A stretch of DNA of 64,000 bases from Comamonadaceae bacterium (GTDB lineage: Bacteria; Pseudomonadota; Gammaproteobacteria; Burkholderiales; Burkholderiaceae_C): positions 1 to 64,000 of the forward strand of contig CANJWZ010000005.1 in NCBI GenBank assembly GCA_947478725.1, written 5' to 3'. Each line of letters opens with the position of its first letter. Within the stretch, counting starts at the first letter, position 1. The position numbers and the translations under genes were made by a program. The notes beneath the pieces were generated by a model. The model saw only the letters and a list, made by a program, of their open reading frames with translations. It was not told the origin of the DNA and ran no database searches. This document shows positions 16,942-25,056 of the stretch, piece after piece.

Positions 16942-17780
16942 ACAAAAAACAGACCCCCACGCTACCCACTGCGTGTGGTTCGCTGCCCCCCGAGGGGGCG
17001 TGCCTTGCTAGGGGCGGCCCGTCGCTGCGGCGTGCTGAATTGTTAGCGGCTTTTGACACGCTGCTGCAACCCGAGCGTTTCAAAGACTACGGACCCAATG
17101 GCCTGCAGGTCGAAGGCAAGGCGGAGGTTCGAAAAATCATCTCCGGCGTGACGGCCAGTCTGGCCTTGATTGAGGCGGCTGTCGCAGCCGATGCTGATGC
17201 GATCTTCGTCCATCACGGCCTTTTTTGGCGTGGCCAATCAGGCACCGTGACGGGCTGGATGAAGCAGCGTCTGGCGCTGCTTTTAAAGCACGACATCAAT
17301 CTGTACGCTTACCACCTGCCGCTGGACGCGCACCCCGAGCTGGGCAACAACGCGCAGCTGGGCTTGCAACTCGGTTTAACGGCGACGTCGCGCTTTGGTG
17401 AGCAAAACCTGGGCTTTCTGGGCGCCAAAACCGATGGCAGCAGCTTCGAGGACGCTTTGGCGCTGTCAGAACACGTCAAAAAGGTATTGAATCGGCCTGT
17501 AGCTCATGTTTTATATGGGCTAGATGCTCCTAAAAAAATAGCTTGGTGCAGCGGCGGTGCGCAGGGCTATTTCGAGGCGGCGATTGCTGCCGGGGCCGAT
17601 GCCTTCATCACCGGCGAGATATCTGAGCCTCAGGCCCACTACGCGCGTGAGATGAACGTCAGTTTCATCGCCTGCGGCCACCATGCGTCTGAGCGTTACG
17701 GCGCGCCTGCTGTGGCGGCCCAGGTGGCTGCGCAGCATGGCTTGGCGCATGCGTTCATTGACATAGACAATCCGGCATGA
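16938..17780 (+). CDS. Nif3-like dinuclear metal centre protein (DUF34)
   Basis: A member of the Nif3/YbgI family, which forms hexameric toroids with a two-metal site. Family motifs are [22 protein letters not shown] (metal ligands), [24 protein letters not shown] and [13 protein letters not shown]. The frame is open from a TTG at 16938 overlapping the cysK stop, giving 280 residues. Its first 34 residues are encoded by a GC-rich palindromic repeat and are not family-like. No ATG or GTG lies in frame until the conserved part; a TTG at 17040 is the alternative start. A copy of the ~60-bp interspersed repeat lies in frame at 17484-17543. The biochemical role is unknown; pdxA is coupled through a 4-nt overlap. 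Confidence 0.85.
   Translation: MNKKQTPTLPTACGSLPPEGACLARGGPSLRRAELLAAFDTLLQPERFKDYGPNGLQVEGKAEVRKIISGVTASLALIEAAVAADADAIFVHHGLFWRGQSGTVTGWMKQRLALLLKHDINLYAYHLPLDAHPELGNNAQLGLQLGLTATSRFGEQNLGFLGAKTDGSSFEDALALSEHVKKVLNRPVAHVLYGLDAPKKIAWCSGGAQGYFEAAIAAGADAFITGEISEPQAHYAREMNVSFIACGHHASERYGAPAVAAQVAAQHGLAHAFIDIDNPA
16953..17031 (+). repeat. GC-rich palindromic (REP-like) repeat, copy A
   Basis: The core GCCCCCCGAGGGGGC (16985-16999) forms a 6-bp stem with a CGA loop. It is preceded by a CCCCCACG-type segment and followed by GC-rich sequence. The same arrangement recurs at 60484-60575 downstream of the Tim44-like gene. Here it lies in the reading frame at the 5' end of the Nif3-like gene. Confidence 0.7.
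17484..17543 (-). repeat. Interspersed ~60-bp repeat, copy 4 (inside the Nif3-like gene)
   Basis: On the minus strand it reads AGCTATTTTTTTAGGAGCAT, CTAGCCCATATAAAACATG, then AGCTACAGGCC and GATTCAATAC, matching the family. It is much richer in A and T than the flanking coding sequence. It encodes about 20 residues of the Nif3-like protein (from LNRPVAH to KKIAW) in frame. Confidence 0.5.
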
Positions 17781-18865
17781 CGACGTCAGCGCAACGCCCC
17801 ATCCTCATCACCATGGGCGATGCCGCAGGCATTGGGCCTGAAATCATCGCCAAGGCGTATCAGCACCATGCGGCTGATCTGGTCGGCTGTCTGGTGGTGG
17901 GTGACGTGGCGACGGTGCGCCGCGCCGCTGCCGCGGTGGCCGCACCTGTGGCTTTGCCAGTGGCGCAGCTGGATGGTCTGAATGATCTGGCACCGCCTCA
18001 TTGCATCCCTGTGCTACAAAAATGCGAGCTGCTTACCGATGTACCCATTGGCTTGGTGAGCGCTTTGGCAGGTCAGGCGGCGGCTGAGTGCATTGTTTGG
18101 GCGGCGCAGTCGGTCTTAAACGGTCAAGCCGCCGCCATGGTGACAGCGCCGATTCACAAAGAAGCCCTGGCCGCGGCTGGCGGCTGGGCGGCGCAGTTCC
18201 CCGGCCATACCGAAATGCTGCAGTCTGAAGCAGCAAAGTTTTTGGGCCAAGAAGTCGCAGACCTACCGGTCCGCATGATGCTGGCCAATGATCAGCTGAA
18301 AACCGTGCTGGTCAGCATTCACATGTCGTTGAAGCACGCTATTGAGGCGGTGACGTTCGGCAACGTTTTGCAAACCCTGCGCATCACCCACACAGCCTTG
18401 AGCAAAAGCTTGGGCCACGCTCCCCACATCGGTGTGGCGGGCTTGAACCCGCATGCCGGTGAGGGTGGTTTGTTTGGCCTTGAGGAGCAAACCATCATTG
18501 CGCCTGCCATCGCCGCTGCGAAAGCCGAGGGGCTCAATGTGAGCGGCCCCTTCGCGCCAGACACCGTTTTTATGCGGGCCAGAGCCAAAAATGGCCAGCC
18601 TGGCGAGTTTGACGTGGTGGTGGCGATGTACCACGACCAGGGCCTGATACCGGTCAAATACCTGGGGGTGGAGCAGGGCGTGAACGTGACGCTGGGCTTG
18701 CCATTGGTGCGCACCAGCCCCGACCACGGCACGGCGTTTGACATTGCCGGGACTGGCAAAGCAGACCCGACTAGCTTGCTCGCCGCGATTCGCATGGCGA
18801 GGCGGCTGGCCGCCTCAACCGTATTTCTTCAGGCTAGCCCGAATCTCTCGCCGCAGTTCCCATGA
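17777..18865 (+). CDS. pdxA: 4-hydroxythreonine-4-phosphate dehydrogenase
   Basis: A 362-residue PdxA, which oxidises 4-phosphohydroxy-L-threonine in vitamin B6 synthesis. Motifs seen are ITMGDAAGIGPEI at the N terminus, TAPIHKEAL and FPGHTEML (metal and substrate histidines), and the closing YHDQGLIPVKYL and VRTSPDHGTAFDIAG. The start overlaps the Nif3-like stop (ATGA). The family normally ends soon after MARRLAA; here about 16 further residues follow, and these run antisense to the mscL remnant. The tail is therefore probably acquired by a deletion that fused the two gene ends. Confidence 0.93.
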   Translation: MTTSAQRPILITMGDAAGIGPEIIAKAYQHHAADLVGCLVVGDVATVRRAAAAVAAPVALPVAQLDGLNDLAPPHCIPVLQKCELLTDVPIGLVSALAGQAAAECIVWAAQSVLNGQAAAMVTAPIHKEALAAAGGWAAQFPGHTEMLQSEAAKFLGQEVADLPVRMMLANDQLKTVLVSIHMSLKHAIEAVTFGNVLQTLRITHTALSKSLGHAPHIGVAGLNPHAGEGGLFGLEEQTIIAPAIAAAKAEGLNVSGPFAPDTVFMRARAKNGQPGEFDVVVAMYHDQGLIPVKYLGVEQGVNVTLGLPLVRTSPDHGTAFDIAGTGKADPTSLLAAIRMARRLAASTVFLQASPNLSPQFP

Positions 18866-18926
18866 TGGCGCCGACGGCCAGATCCATCACCTTCATCTTG
18901 ACTGCAAATTCTTTGACCATGCGCAT
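18815..18926 (-). pseudogene. mscL: mscL remnant with internal deletion
   Basis: From an ATG at 18926 the minus strand encodes 30 residues ending at a TAG at 18834. Residues VKEFAVKMKVMDLAVGAIMG match the first amphipathic and transmembrane helix of the large-conductance mechanosensitive channel (FAxxGNVxDLAVGxIIG). Reading then shifts frame: the +1 frame runs through ELRREIRASLKKYG to a TGA at 18815-18817, resembling the C-terminal bundle of MscL (LLxEIRDLLK). The middle of the gene (about 100 codons) is missing. The N-terminal match is strong; the C-terminal assignment is an inference. It lies convergent to and overlapping the pdxA end. Confidence 0.6.
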
Positions 18927-19052
18927 GGCGATCTTCAATTGGGCGCAATATCAAGCTTGACTGCTGGGAAAATGTAAAGTCCCACTTTTGTTTAAAAAGT
19001 CCCTTGTACTGGCATTCAATCCAGAGCGCTACTCGGGAATCAGCAGGTGCCC

Positions 19053-19082
19053 CTGAAGCTGTCAGTCTGCCTCCGCTACAAT
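19053..19082 (+). promoter_or_regulatory. Possible promoter of the petABC operon
   Basis: TACAAT at 19077-19082 is a good -10 element; CTGAAG at 19053-19058 is a weak -35 with an 18-nt spacer. It lies 62 nt before the petA start. The rest of the 18927-19144 stretch shows no gene. Confidence 0.35.
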
Positions 19083-19144
19083 CCGGGTTTGCCCCACTAA
19101 CCACTCTTTAAAGCCTATTTCAAGCAAGTTCTTGAAGGATTCTC

Positions 19145-19771
19145 ATGACTCAAGCAAGTGCAAACACAGCGCCACCTAGCGCACCGATGGACAAAGACAA
19201 AAGAAACTGGATCATCGGCACCGCTGCTGTTGGCGGTGTAGGCGTAGCATGTGTAGCTGTGCCGTTTGTCAGCACCTTTAGCCCATCCGAGCGCGCCAAA
19301 GCGGCTGGTGCATCCGTAGAAGTTGATATCTCCGGCCTCAAGCCGGGCGAGAAGATGACCGTCGAATGGCGCGGCAAGCCAGTCTGGATTTTAAAGCGTT
19401 CGCCCGAGCAAGTAGCCGCTCTTCCCAAGAACGACGCCCTGCTAGCTGACCCCAAATCGTTGCGCAAGCCCGGTGAACTGACCCCGGTATACGCTCGCAA
19501 CGGCAATCGATCCATCAAAGCCGAGACGCTGGTCGTTGTGGGCATTTGTTCACATCTGGGCTGTTCGCCGTCAGACAAGTTGGCCGCGGGCCCGCAACCC
19601 TCCTTGCCTGACGATTGGGCGGGAGGCTTTTTGTGTGCCTGCCACGGCTCCACCTTTGACGTTGCTGGCAGAGTCTACAAAAACAAACCAGCACCTGATA
19701 ACCTTGAAGTGCCACCGCACATGTACCTTTCAGACACCCGGCTGCTGATTGGTGAAGATAAAAAGGCCTGA
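19145..19771 (+). CDS. petA: Ubiquinol-cytochrome c reductase, Rieske iron-sulfur subunit
   Basis: A 208-residue Rieske protein of the cytochrome bc1 complex. An N-terminal membrane helix spans about 22-44. The [2Fe-2S] ligands are in CSHLGC (Cys135, His137) and CACHGS (Cys164, His167), with Cys140 and Cys166 placed for the disulfide. The protein passes electrons from ubiquinol at the periplasmic face to cytochrome c1. It is the first gene of petA-petB-petC; the gap to petB is unusually long for this operon (173 nt) and holds no recognisable gene. Confidence 0.96.
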   Translation: MTQASANTAPPSAPMDKDKRNWIIGTAAVGGVGVACVAVPFVSTFSPSERAKAAGASVEVDISGLKPGEKMTVEWRGKPVWILKRSPEQVAALPKNDALLADPKSLRKPGELTPVYARNGNRSIKAETLVVVGICSHLGCSPSDKLAAGPQPSLPDDWAGGFLCACHGSTFDVAGRVYKNKPAPDNLEVPPHMYLSDTRLLIGEDKKA

Positions 19772-19944
19772 GAACGGCGATTTATTCCCAAGAATAGACC
19801 AACGTTTTCAAAAGACCCTGCCGACCGTGCTTGAAGTCCTTGCTGATTCTTGCCAACGCTCAACCCGTTGGTCAAATCCTCAGACCTGACTGATGGACCT
19901 GATTTAAGCAATCGCTAAAACCCTTATCCGTACAGGACAACCTT

Positions 19945-21357
19945 ATGGCTGCCGAATTCAAAGAAGTCTCCCCCAACGCCCCATTAGGCGAAAAAGCCCT
20001 GAACTGGCTGGACAACCGCTTTCCTGCCAGCAAGCTCTACAACGAGCATCTGGGTCAGTACTACGCACCGAAAAATTTCAATTTCTTCTATATTTTTGGT
20101 TCATTGGCGCTACTGGTTCTCGTGATCCAAATCACCACGGGCATCTTTTTGACCATGCACTACAAACCTGACGCGGCCTTGGCGTTTGGTTCGGTCGAAT
20201 ACATCATGCGTGATGTGCCTTGGGGCTGGCTGATTCGCTATATGCACTCCACCGGCGCGTCGGCGTTTTTTGTGGTGGTTTACATGCACATGTTCCGCGG
20301 CTTGATTTACGGCAGTTATCGAAAGCCTCGTGAATTGATCTGGGTTTTTGGCTGTGCCATTTTCTTGTGCCTGATGGCCGAAGCTTTCATGGGTTATCTG
20401 TTGCCATGGGGTCAGATGAGCTACTGGGGCGCTCAGGTGATCGTGAACCTGTTTGCCGCGATTCCTTTCATTGGGCCAGACCTGGCCTTGCTGATTCGCG
20501 GCGACTACGTTGTCGGTGATGCCACCTTGAACCGCTTTTTTGCCTTCCACGTCATCGCTGTGCCTCTGGTGCTGCTGGGTTTGGTCGCCGCGCACATCAT
20601 CGCGCTGCACGAGGTCGGCTCCAACAACCCCGACGGTGTTGAAATCAAAGCACCGGGCGCACCCAAAGACGCCGAAGGCCATCCGCTCGACGGCATTCCG
20701 TTTCACCCTTACTACACGGTGCACGACATCTTTGCCGTCAGCATGTTCCTGATGGTGTTCACGGCCATCATATTTTTGGCGCCTGAGTTTGGTGGTTACT
20801 TTCTCGAATACAACAACTTCATTCCGGCTGACCCGCTGAAAACACCCGCACACATTGCGCCCGTCTGGTACTTCACGCCTTACTACTCCATGCTGCGCGC
20901 GATCACTGGCGAGTTCATGTATGTGCTGATGGCCAGCGTCATCGCAGGCGCTGCGGTCATGGTGGCCAAAGTAAAAATGCCGGCCGTTTTCAAAGCAGTG
21001 ATTGCAGCTGGCGCTTTGGCGGTAGTCGCTGGCATGTGGGCCTTCGACGCCAAGTTCTGGGGCGTTGTCGTCATGGGCGGTGCGGTCGTGATCTTGTTTG
21101 GTCTGCCGTGGCTCGACCACAGTGAGGTGAAGTCGATTCGCTATCGCCCAAGCTGGAACAAGTACCTGTACGGCGCTTTTGTCCTGAACTTCTTCATCCT
21201 CGGTTATCTGGGTGTGCAGCCTCCGTCAGCGATTGGCGAGCGCGTGTCCCAAGTCGGCACGTTGTTTTACTTTGGCTTTTTCCTGCTGATGCCTTGGTGG
21301 AGCAAGCTAGGGACGTTTGGCAAAGTGCCAGACCGGGTCGTTTTTGCAGCCCATTGA
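19945..21357 (+). CDS. petB: Ubiquinol-cytochrome c reductase, cytochrome b subunit
   Basis: A 470-residue multi-helix membrane protein. It contains the cytochrome b heme-binding histidines on the second and fourth helices (in RYMHSTGASAFFVVVYMHMF and FAFHVIAVPLVLLGLVAAHI) and the Qo-site motif PVWYFTPYYSMLRA, a form of the PEWY region with PVWY. It carries the quinol oxidation and reduction sites of the bc1 complex. The C-terminal extension with additional helices is typical of betaproteobacterial cytochrome b. It is 15 nt upstream of petC. Confidence 0.96.
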   Translation: MAAEFKEVSPNAPLGEKALNWLDNRFPASKLYNEHLGQYYAPKNFNFFYIFGSLALLVLVIQITTGIFLTMHYKPDAALAFGSVEYIMRDVPWGWLIRYMHSTGASAFFVVVYMHMFRGLIYGSYRKPRELIWVFGCAIFLCLMAEAFMGYLLPWGQMSYWGAQVIVNLFAAIPFIGPDLALLIRGDYVVGDATLNRFFAFHVIAVPLVLLGLVAAHIIALHEVGSNNPDGVEIKAPGAPKDAEGHPLDGIPFHPYYTVHDIFAVSMFLMVFTAIIFLAPEFGGYFLEYNNFIPADPLKTPAHIAPVWYFTPYYSMLRAITGEFMYVLMASVIAGAAVMVAKVKMPAVFKAVIAAGALAVVAGMWAFDAKFWGVVVMGGAVVILFGLPWLDHSEVKSIRYRPSWNKYLYGAFVLNFFILGYLGVQPPSAIGERVSQVGTLFYFGFFLLMPWWSKLGTFGKVPDRVVFAAH

Positions 21358-21372
21358 GATTGGGATTTTGAT

Positions 21373-22131
21373 ATGAAAAAATTAATCATCGGTTTGGTGG
21401 CGGCATGGGGTTTGGTCGCGGGTGTGCAGGCCAGCGAAGGCGGCATGGCTTGGGACAAGGCCCCCAATAAAACAAATGACATGGCCGCCTTGCAAAACGG
21501 CGCCAAGATTTTTGTTAACAACTGTCTGAACTGCCACTCGGCCGCATACATGCGGTTCAACCGGCTCAAAGACATTGGCCTGACGGAGCAGCAGATCAAA
21601 GACAATCTGCTGTTCACCACCGACAAGGTCGGCGACACGATGAAGGTCGCGATGGACCCCAAGAACGCCAAAGACTGGTTTGGCGGCGTGCCGCCAGACT
21701 TGTCTCTGGTAGCCCGTTCGCGAGCTGACTTTGGCAAAGGTTCTGGCGCAGACTATCTGTACACCTACCTGCGCACTTATTACCGTGACGATACCAAAGC
21801 CACTGGCTGGAATAATTTGGCCTACCCCAATGTCGGTATGCCTCATGTGTTGTGGGAACTTCAAGGCGAGCGCAAACCCATTTATACCGAGGTTGAGCAG
21901 CACGGCCATACGGTATCGGTGTTTAAAGGCTGGGAGCAAATCAAGCCCGGCTCCATGACACCACTGCAGTTTGATCAAACCATTGGTGATTTGGTCGGTT
22001 ACATGCAGTGGATGTCCGAACCCGGGCAAAACAACCGCGTGCAGATTGGCGTTTGGGTGTTGTTGTTTCTGTTGCTGTTGACTTTCTTTGCGTGGCGTCT
22101 GAACGCGTCGTTCTGGAAAGACGTCAAGTAA
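21373..22131 (+). CDS. petC: Ubiquinol-cytochrome c reductase, cytochrome c1
   Basis: A 252-residue protein with a signal peptide (cleavage near VQASEG), a c-type heme site CLNCH (Cys51, Cys54, His55) and a C-terminal membrane anchor (about 224-243). The sixth heme ligand is probably the methionine in NVGMPHVLWE or the neighbouring region. It accepts electrons from the Rieske protein and delivers them to soluble cytochrome c. It is followed by a hairpin that may end the pet transcript. Confidence 0.95.
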   Translation: MKKLIIGLVAAWGLVAGVQASEGGMAWDKAPNKTNDMAALQNGAKIFVNNCLNCHSAAYMRFNRLKDIGLTEQQIKDNLLFTTDKVGDTMKVAMDPKNAKDWFGGVPPDLSLVARSRADFGKGSGADYLYTYLRTYYRDDTKATGWNNLAYPNVGMPHVLWELQGERKPIYTEVEQHGHTVSVFKGWEQIKPGSMTPLQFDQTIGDLVGYMQWMSEPGQNNRVQIGVWVLLFLLLLTFFAWRLNASFWKDVK

Positions 22132-22164
22132 TTTTCTCGCCGGGGCGTGTTTCCGGCACCTTCT

Positions 22165-22202
22165 GGAGTGGACGCTCAATGCGTGTCCACTCCTTTGCAT
22201 TT
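22165..22202 (+). terminator. Hairpin after petC
   Basis: GGAGTGGAC (22165-22173) pairs perfectly with GTCCACTCC (22185-22193) across an 11-nt loop, followed by TTTGCATTT. The T tract is imperfect, so it may be a partial terminator between petC and sspA. Confidence 0.5.
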
Positions 22203-22216
22203 AGGAGTTCCCAGCC

Positions 22217-22828
22217 ATGATGGTTCTTTATTCAGGCACAACCTGCCCCTACTCACACCGTTGCCGCTTTGTGCTGTTTGAAAAAGGCATGGACTTCGAA
22301 ATCCGCGATGTCGACCTGTACAACAAGCCTGAAGACATCAATGTGATGAATCCTTACGGCCAGGTGCCAATTCTGGTCGAACGCGATTTGATCTTGTATG
22401 AGTCCAACATCATCAACGAGTACATTGACGAGCGGTTCCCCCACCCGCAGCTCATGCCCGGCGACCCGGTAGACCGCGCCCGCGTCCGCCTGTTTTTGCT
22501 GAACTTTGAAAAAGAGCTCTTCGTGCATGTCAGCACGCTCGAATCGCGCGCCTCCAAAGGCAACGACAAGATGCTTGAAAAAGCCCGCGCGCATATCAAG
22601 GATCGCCTGACACAGCTCGCACCGATTTTCCTGAAAAACAAGTTCATGCTGGGTGACAACTTCTCGATGCTCGACGTCGCTATCGCCCCGCTGCTTTGGC
22701 GTTTGGATTACTACGGTATTGATTTGTCGAAAAACGCCGCGCCGCTGCTGAAATATGCAGAGCGCATTTTTTCGCGTCCTGCCTATATTGAAGCGCTGAC
22801 GCCTTCAGAAAAAGTGATGCGCAAATAA
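22217..22828 (+). CDS. sspA: Stringent starvation protein A (glutathione S-transferase fold)
   Basis: A 203-residue SspA. The N-terminal thioredoxin-like half starts VLYSGTTCPYSHRCRFVLFEKG, with the PNGQVP-like NPYGQVPILVERDLILYES region. The C-terminal helical half ends in AERIFSRPAYIEALTPSEK. SspA binds RNA polymerase and alters promoter use in starvation. Two adjacent ATG codons (22217, 22220) could serve as start. It follows the pet operon and precedes sspB, an order common in betaproteobacteria. Confidence 0.93.
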   Translation: MMVLYSGTTCPYSHRCRFVLFEKGMDFEIRDVDLYNKPEDINVMNPYGQVPILVERDLILYESNIINEYIDERFPHPQLMPGDPVDRARVRLFLLNFEKELFVHVSTLESRASKGNDKMLEKARAHIKDRLTQLAPIFLKNKFMLGDNFSMLDVAIAPLLWRLDYYGIDLSKNAAPLLKYAERIFSRPAYIEALTPSEKVMRK

Positions 22829-22966
22829 ATGTCCCTCACGCTTGTCAATTCGCGTTCTGCGTTGCCTCCTGACTGGGCTTTGAGTGTGCGGCTTGTAGAA
22901 GCCGCTGTGCCAGCCTCTGCTTGTGAAGAGGCCGTCGGGGTGATCTGCTGGACCTGGTTTGGCTGA
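22829..22966 (+). CDS. Possible 45-residue ORF between sspA and sspB
   Basis: The frame starts with an ATG directly after the sspA stop codon (no spacer) and ends 4 nt before the sspB start. It encodes 45 residues, beginning MSLTLVNSRSALPPDWALS and containing ICWTWFG at its end. No known domain is recognised. The tight packing allows coupled translation, but it may be only a leader or chance frame; codon pattern is ordinary for the region. Confidence 0.3.
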   Translation: MSLTLVNSRSALPPDWALSVRLVEAAVPASACEEAVGVICWTWFG

Positions 22967-22970
22967 TTTC

Positions 22971-23462
22971 ATGAACGTGCTTGACGCCACGTCTACTCGT
23001 CCGTATCTGATACGGGCGCTTTACGAGTGGTGCGTCGACAATGGTTTGACGCCTTATGTGGCCGTTTCGGTAGATGATTCCGTTCAGGTACCGCGTGAAT
23101 ATGTCAAAGACAACGAGATTGTGCTGAACATCAGTTTCGATGCCACCTCGTCCCTCAAGTTGGGCAATGATTTCATTGAGTTCAAGGCACGCTTTGCCGG
23201 CAGTTCGCGTGACATCATGGTGCCCATTGATCGGGTGAGTGCGATCTATGCGCGTGAAAATGGTCAGGGCATGGCCTTTCCGATGGGCACGAAGTCGCCA
23301 CAGGACGGGCCGTCTGCTAGCTCGCAAGGAGCCCTGTCGGCTGTGTCTGCATCAGCGGCCGCGCCTCCTGAGGGCAAAGTGGTTCAACTGGTGTCAAGTG
23401 ACGATCAGGACCCACCAAAACCGCCTTCAAGTCCACGTCCGGCTCTCAAGCGTGTGAAGTAA
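22971..23462 (+). CDS. sspB: ClpXP protease specificity-enhancing factor
   Basis: A 163-residue SspB. The substrate-binding core is clear from STRPYLIRALYEWCVDNGLT through IVLNISFDATSSLKLGND to IMVPIDRVSAIYARENGQGM (about 1-105). A flexible proline- and serine-rich linker follows. The C-terminal RPALKRVK is the usual motif that docks on ClpX. It delivers ssrA-tagged proteins to ClpXP. The ATG at 22971 is preferred over the upstream TTG because conservation begins there. Confidence 0.94.
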   Translation: MNVLDATSTRPYLIRALYEWCVDNGLTPYVAVSVDDSVQVPREYVKDNEIVLNISFDATSSLKLGNDFIEFKARFAGSSRDIMVPIDRVSAIYARENGQGMAFPMGTKSPQDGPSASSQGALSAVSASAAAPPEGKVVQLVSSDDQDPPKPPSSPRPALKRVK

Positions 23463-23515
23463 ATGCGTGGATGGCCGCCAGATACGCTCAAAGCTTCAAG
23501 TAAAATCAAATTCGT

Positions 23516-23591
23516 GCCGATTTAGCTCAGTTGGTAGAGCAACCGCCTTGTAAGCGGTAGGTCATCAGTTCGATTCCGATAATCGGCACCA
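23516..23591 (+). tRNA. tRNA-Thr (anticodon TGT)
   Basis: 76 nt including an encoded CCA. The acceptor stem GCCGATT pairs with AATCGGC (7 bp). The D arm is GCTC-AGTTGGTA-GAGC. The anticodon arm ACCGC-CTTGTAA-GCGGT has TGT at 23549-23551. The T arm is ATCAG-TTCGATT-CCGAT, in which the second-to-last pair before the loop (A52, C62) is mismatched. Intact otherwise. Confidence 0.95.
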
Positions 23592-23614
23592 CCTCTCCCC
23601 CCACGTCCTATAAA

Positions 23615-23953
23615 CTAAGGTTTTCGCTCTATCAATATCTTTAGCCGAATTGAAGTAACCTTTACCCCCTTACCAGCCAGTCTGGAAAGTATCAGTGGCG
23701 AAAGCTGGCGAAGTTTGGCTGCTGTTGCGTTGGACGAGACAAGTAAACACCAGGTTGTGCCATCAATGGGGCCAGCTTGTACAGATGCCCGCAGTGCGTC
23801 GGGTATCAATGATTGAACCGACTCTAGGCGATCATTTGATTCTTTTACCTGTCCGGCCAGCATGCCCAAAGTGGGTGAGTTATTGACGGCTTGGGAAATC
23901 GGTATGGCCCGCTGCGTGGGACTTGCTGTGAGGGGACGGTAATGGGAGTTCAC
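23615..23953 (-). CDS. DUF721 (DciA-like) protein
   Basis: About 112 residues from a GTG at 23953. The DUF721 core is visible as SLIPDALRASVQAGPIDG, WCLLVSSNATAAKLRQLSP and the C-terminal KGVKVTSIRLKIL. DciA proteins load the replicative helicase in bacteria that lack DnaC; whether this short form does so is an inference. The frame stays open to an ATG at 24022, but that would overlap the divergent M23 peptidase gene, so the GTG is preferred. No strong ribosome site is seen. Genes of this family commonly precede secA in betaproteobacteria. Confidence 0.75.
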   Translation of the reverse strand: MNSHYRPLTASPTQRAIPISQAVNNSPTLGMLAGQVKESNDRLESVQSLIPDALRASVQAGPIDGTTWCLLVSSNATAAKLRQLSPLILSRLAGKGVKVTSIRLKILIERKP

Positions 23954-23975
23954 AGCGCATGACAAAGGATGACAG

Positions 23976-24917
23976 ATGCAATTGATTATCACTGATGCGT
24001 GGCTGGCAAAAAGCCGTGCCATTTATTTGAGTGGAACACGTCTTGTCGTCGCTGGCTTCGTGGCGGCGATGGTTCTGATGCTCGTGGCTGCCGGTCTATA
24101 CCATTGGGTGTTTCTAAAGGGCGCGCGTGAAGGCTGGCCGGTTGTTGGGGCACTCGTCAAGCTGATGGTCAAGGACGAATTCGATCAGCGCGACCGGTTC
24201 ATGCGTGAAAATCTCGACGTCATGGCCAAACGATTGGGTGAAATGCAGGCCAAGATGGTGCAGCTCGAAGCTCTTGGCGAGCGTGTCGCCGGTCTTGCAG
24301 GGGTCAGCCCGAAAGAGATCAAATCAAGTATGGGCAGCGGGGGCGCTTTGGTGGGCAGCCGTTCGTTGACCATGGAAGAACTCCAAGGCACGCTGGCAGA
24401 CCTTGACAAAATCACGGACCAGCGGGCCGACCTGATGACCCTGATGGAGTCACGCCTGTTTGATCTCAAAATTAAAAAACTGATGGTGCCAACCCAGCAG
24501 CCTGTGTTCGGTGCTTTGGGCTCGCCGTTTGGCTGGCGTATCGACCCGGTGAACGGGCAGTCTGCCCTGCATACCGGGCTTGATTTTCCAGCCGCTCAGG
24601 GCACCCCGATTGTGGCTGCGGCCGGTGGTGTGGTGGTGACGCAGGAGTATCACCCAGCCTACGGCAACATGCTGGAAATTGATCACGGCAATGACCTGAT
24701 CACGCGTTACGCACATGCTTCAAAAGTATTGGCCAAAAAAGGCGATCTGATCAAACGCGGTCAAAAAATTGCAGAAGTTGGATCGACGGGTCGTTCAACG
24801 GGCTCGCATCTGCATTTTGAGGTGCTGGTTCAGGGTGTGTTTCAAGACCCGCAAAAATTCCTGATGGCAGGACAAAACCTTCCGGTCACCACCGGGCAAG
24901 CACAACGCCCAAAATAA
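23976..24917 (+). CDS. M23 (LytM) family metallopeptidase
   Basis: A 313-residue envelope protein with an N-terminal membrane helix (about 24-44), a helical probably coiled-coil stalk (about 65-170) and a C-terminal LytM domain. The zinc ligands are present: His199 and Asp203 (LHTGLDF) and His280 in the SHLHFEV motif (His278, His280). An intact site suggests an active DD-endopeptidase cutting peptidoglycan cross-links, rather than an EnvC-type activator. It sits directly upstream of secA (139-nt gap) in a conserved neighbourhood. Confidence 0.9.
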   Translation: MQLIITDAWLAKSRAIYLSGTRLVVAGFVAAMVLMLVAAGLYHWVFLKGAREGWPVVGALVKLMVKDEFDQRDRFMRENLDVMAKRLGEMQAKMVQLEALGERVAGLAGVSPKEIKSSMGSGGALVGSRSLTMEELQGTLADLDKITDQRADLMTLMESRLFDLKIKKLMVPTQQPVFGALGSPFGWRIDPVNGQSALHTGLDFPAAQGTPIVAAAGGVVVTQEYHPAYGNMLEIDHGNDLITRYAHASKVLAKKGDLIKRGQKIAEVGSTGRSTGSHLHFEVLVQGVFQDPQKFLMAGQNLPVTTGQAQRPK

Positions 24918-25056
24918 GCACGCTACCGCAGGTAAAATCTGGGTCTGGCGTATGGTTGAACTCGACCGGCCCGCCCTCAGTTTCAGACAGAACTCACTTA
25001 AGGAATTCAAGCCGCATCCGTCGACTCAAGGGAGTTGAACGGGCGGCCCTGCATGT

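Noticed and set aside
18012..18067. Possible ninth copy of the ~60-bp repeat inside pdxA (GTGCTACAAAAATGCGAGCT and CCCATTGGC)
   Set aside because: The match is partial, and the encoded residues fit the normal PdxA length without an insertion, so chance or a very old event cannot be separated.
20110..21120. Minus-strand open frame of 336 codons opposite petB
   Set aside because: Cytochrome b is unambiguous on the plus strand; the antisense product is His/Gln/Asp-rich without a family match.
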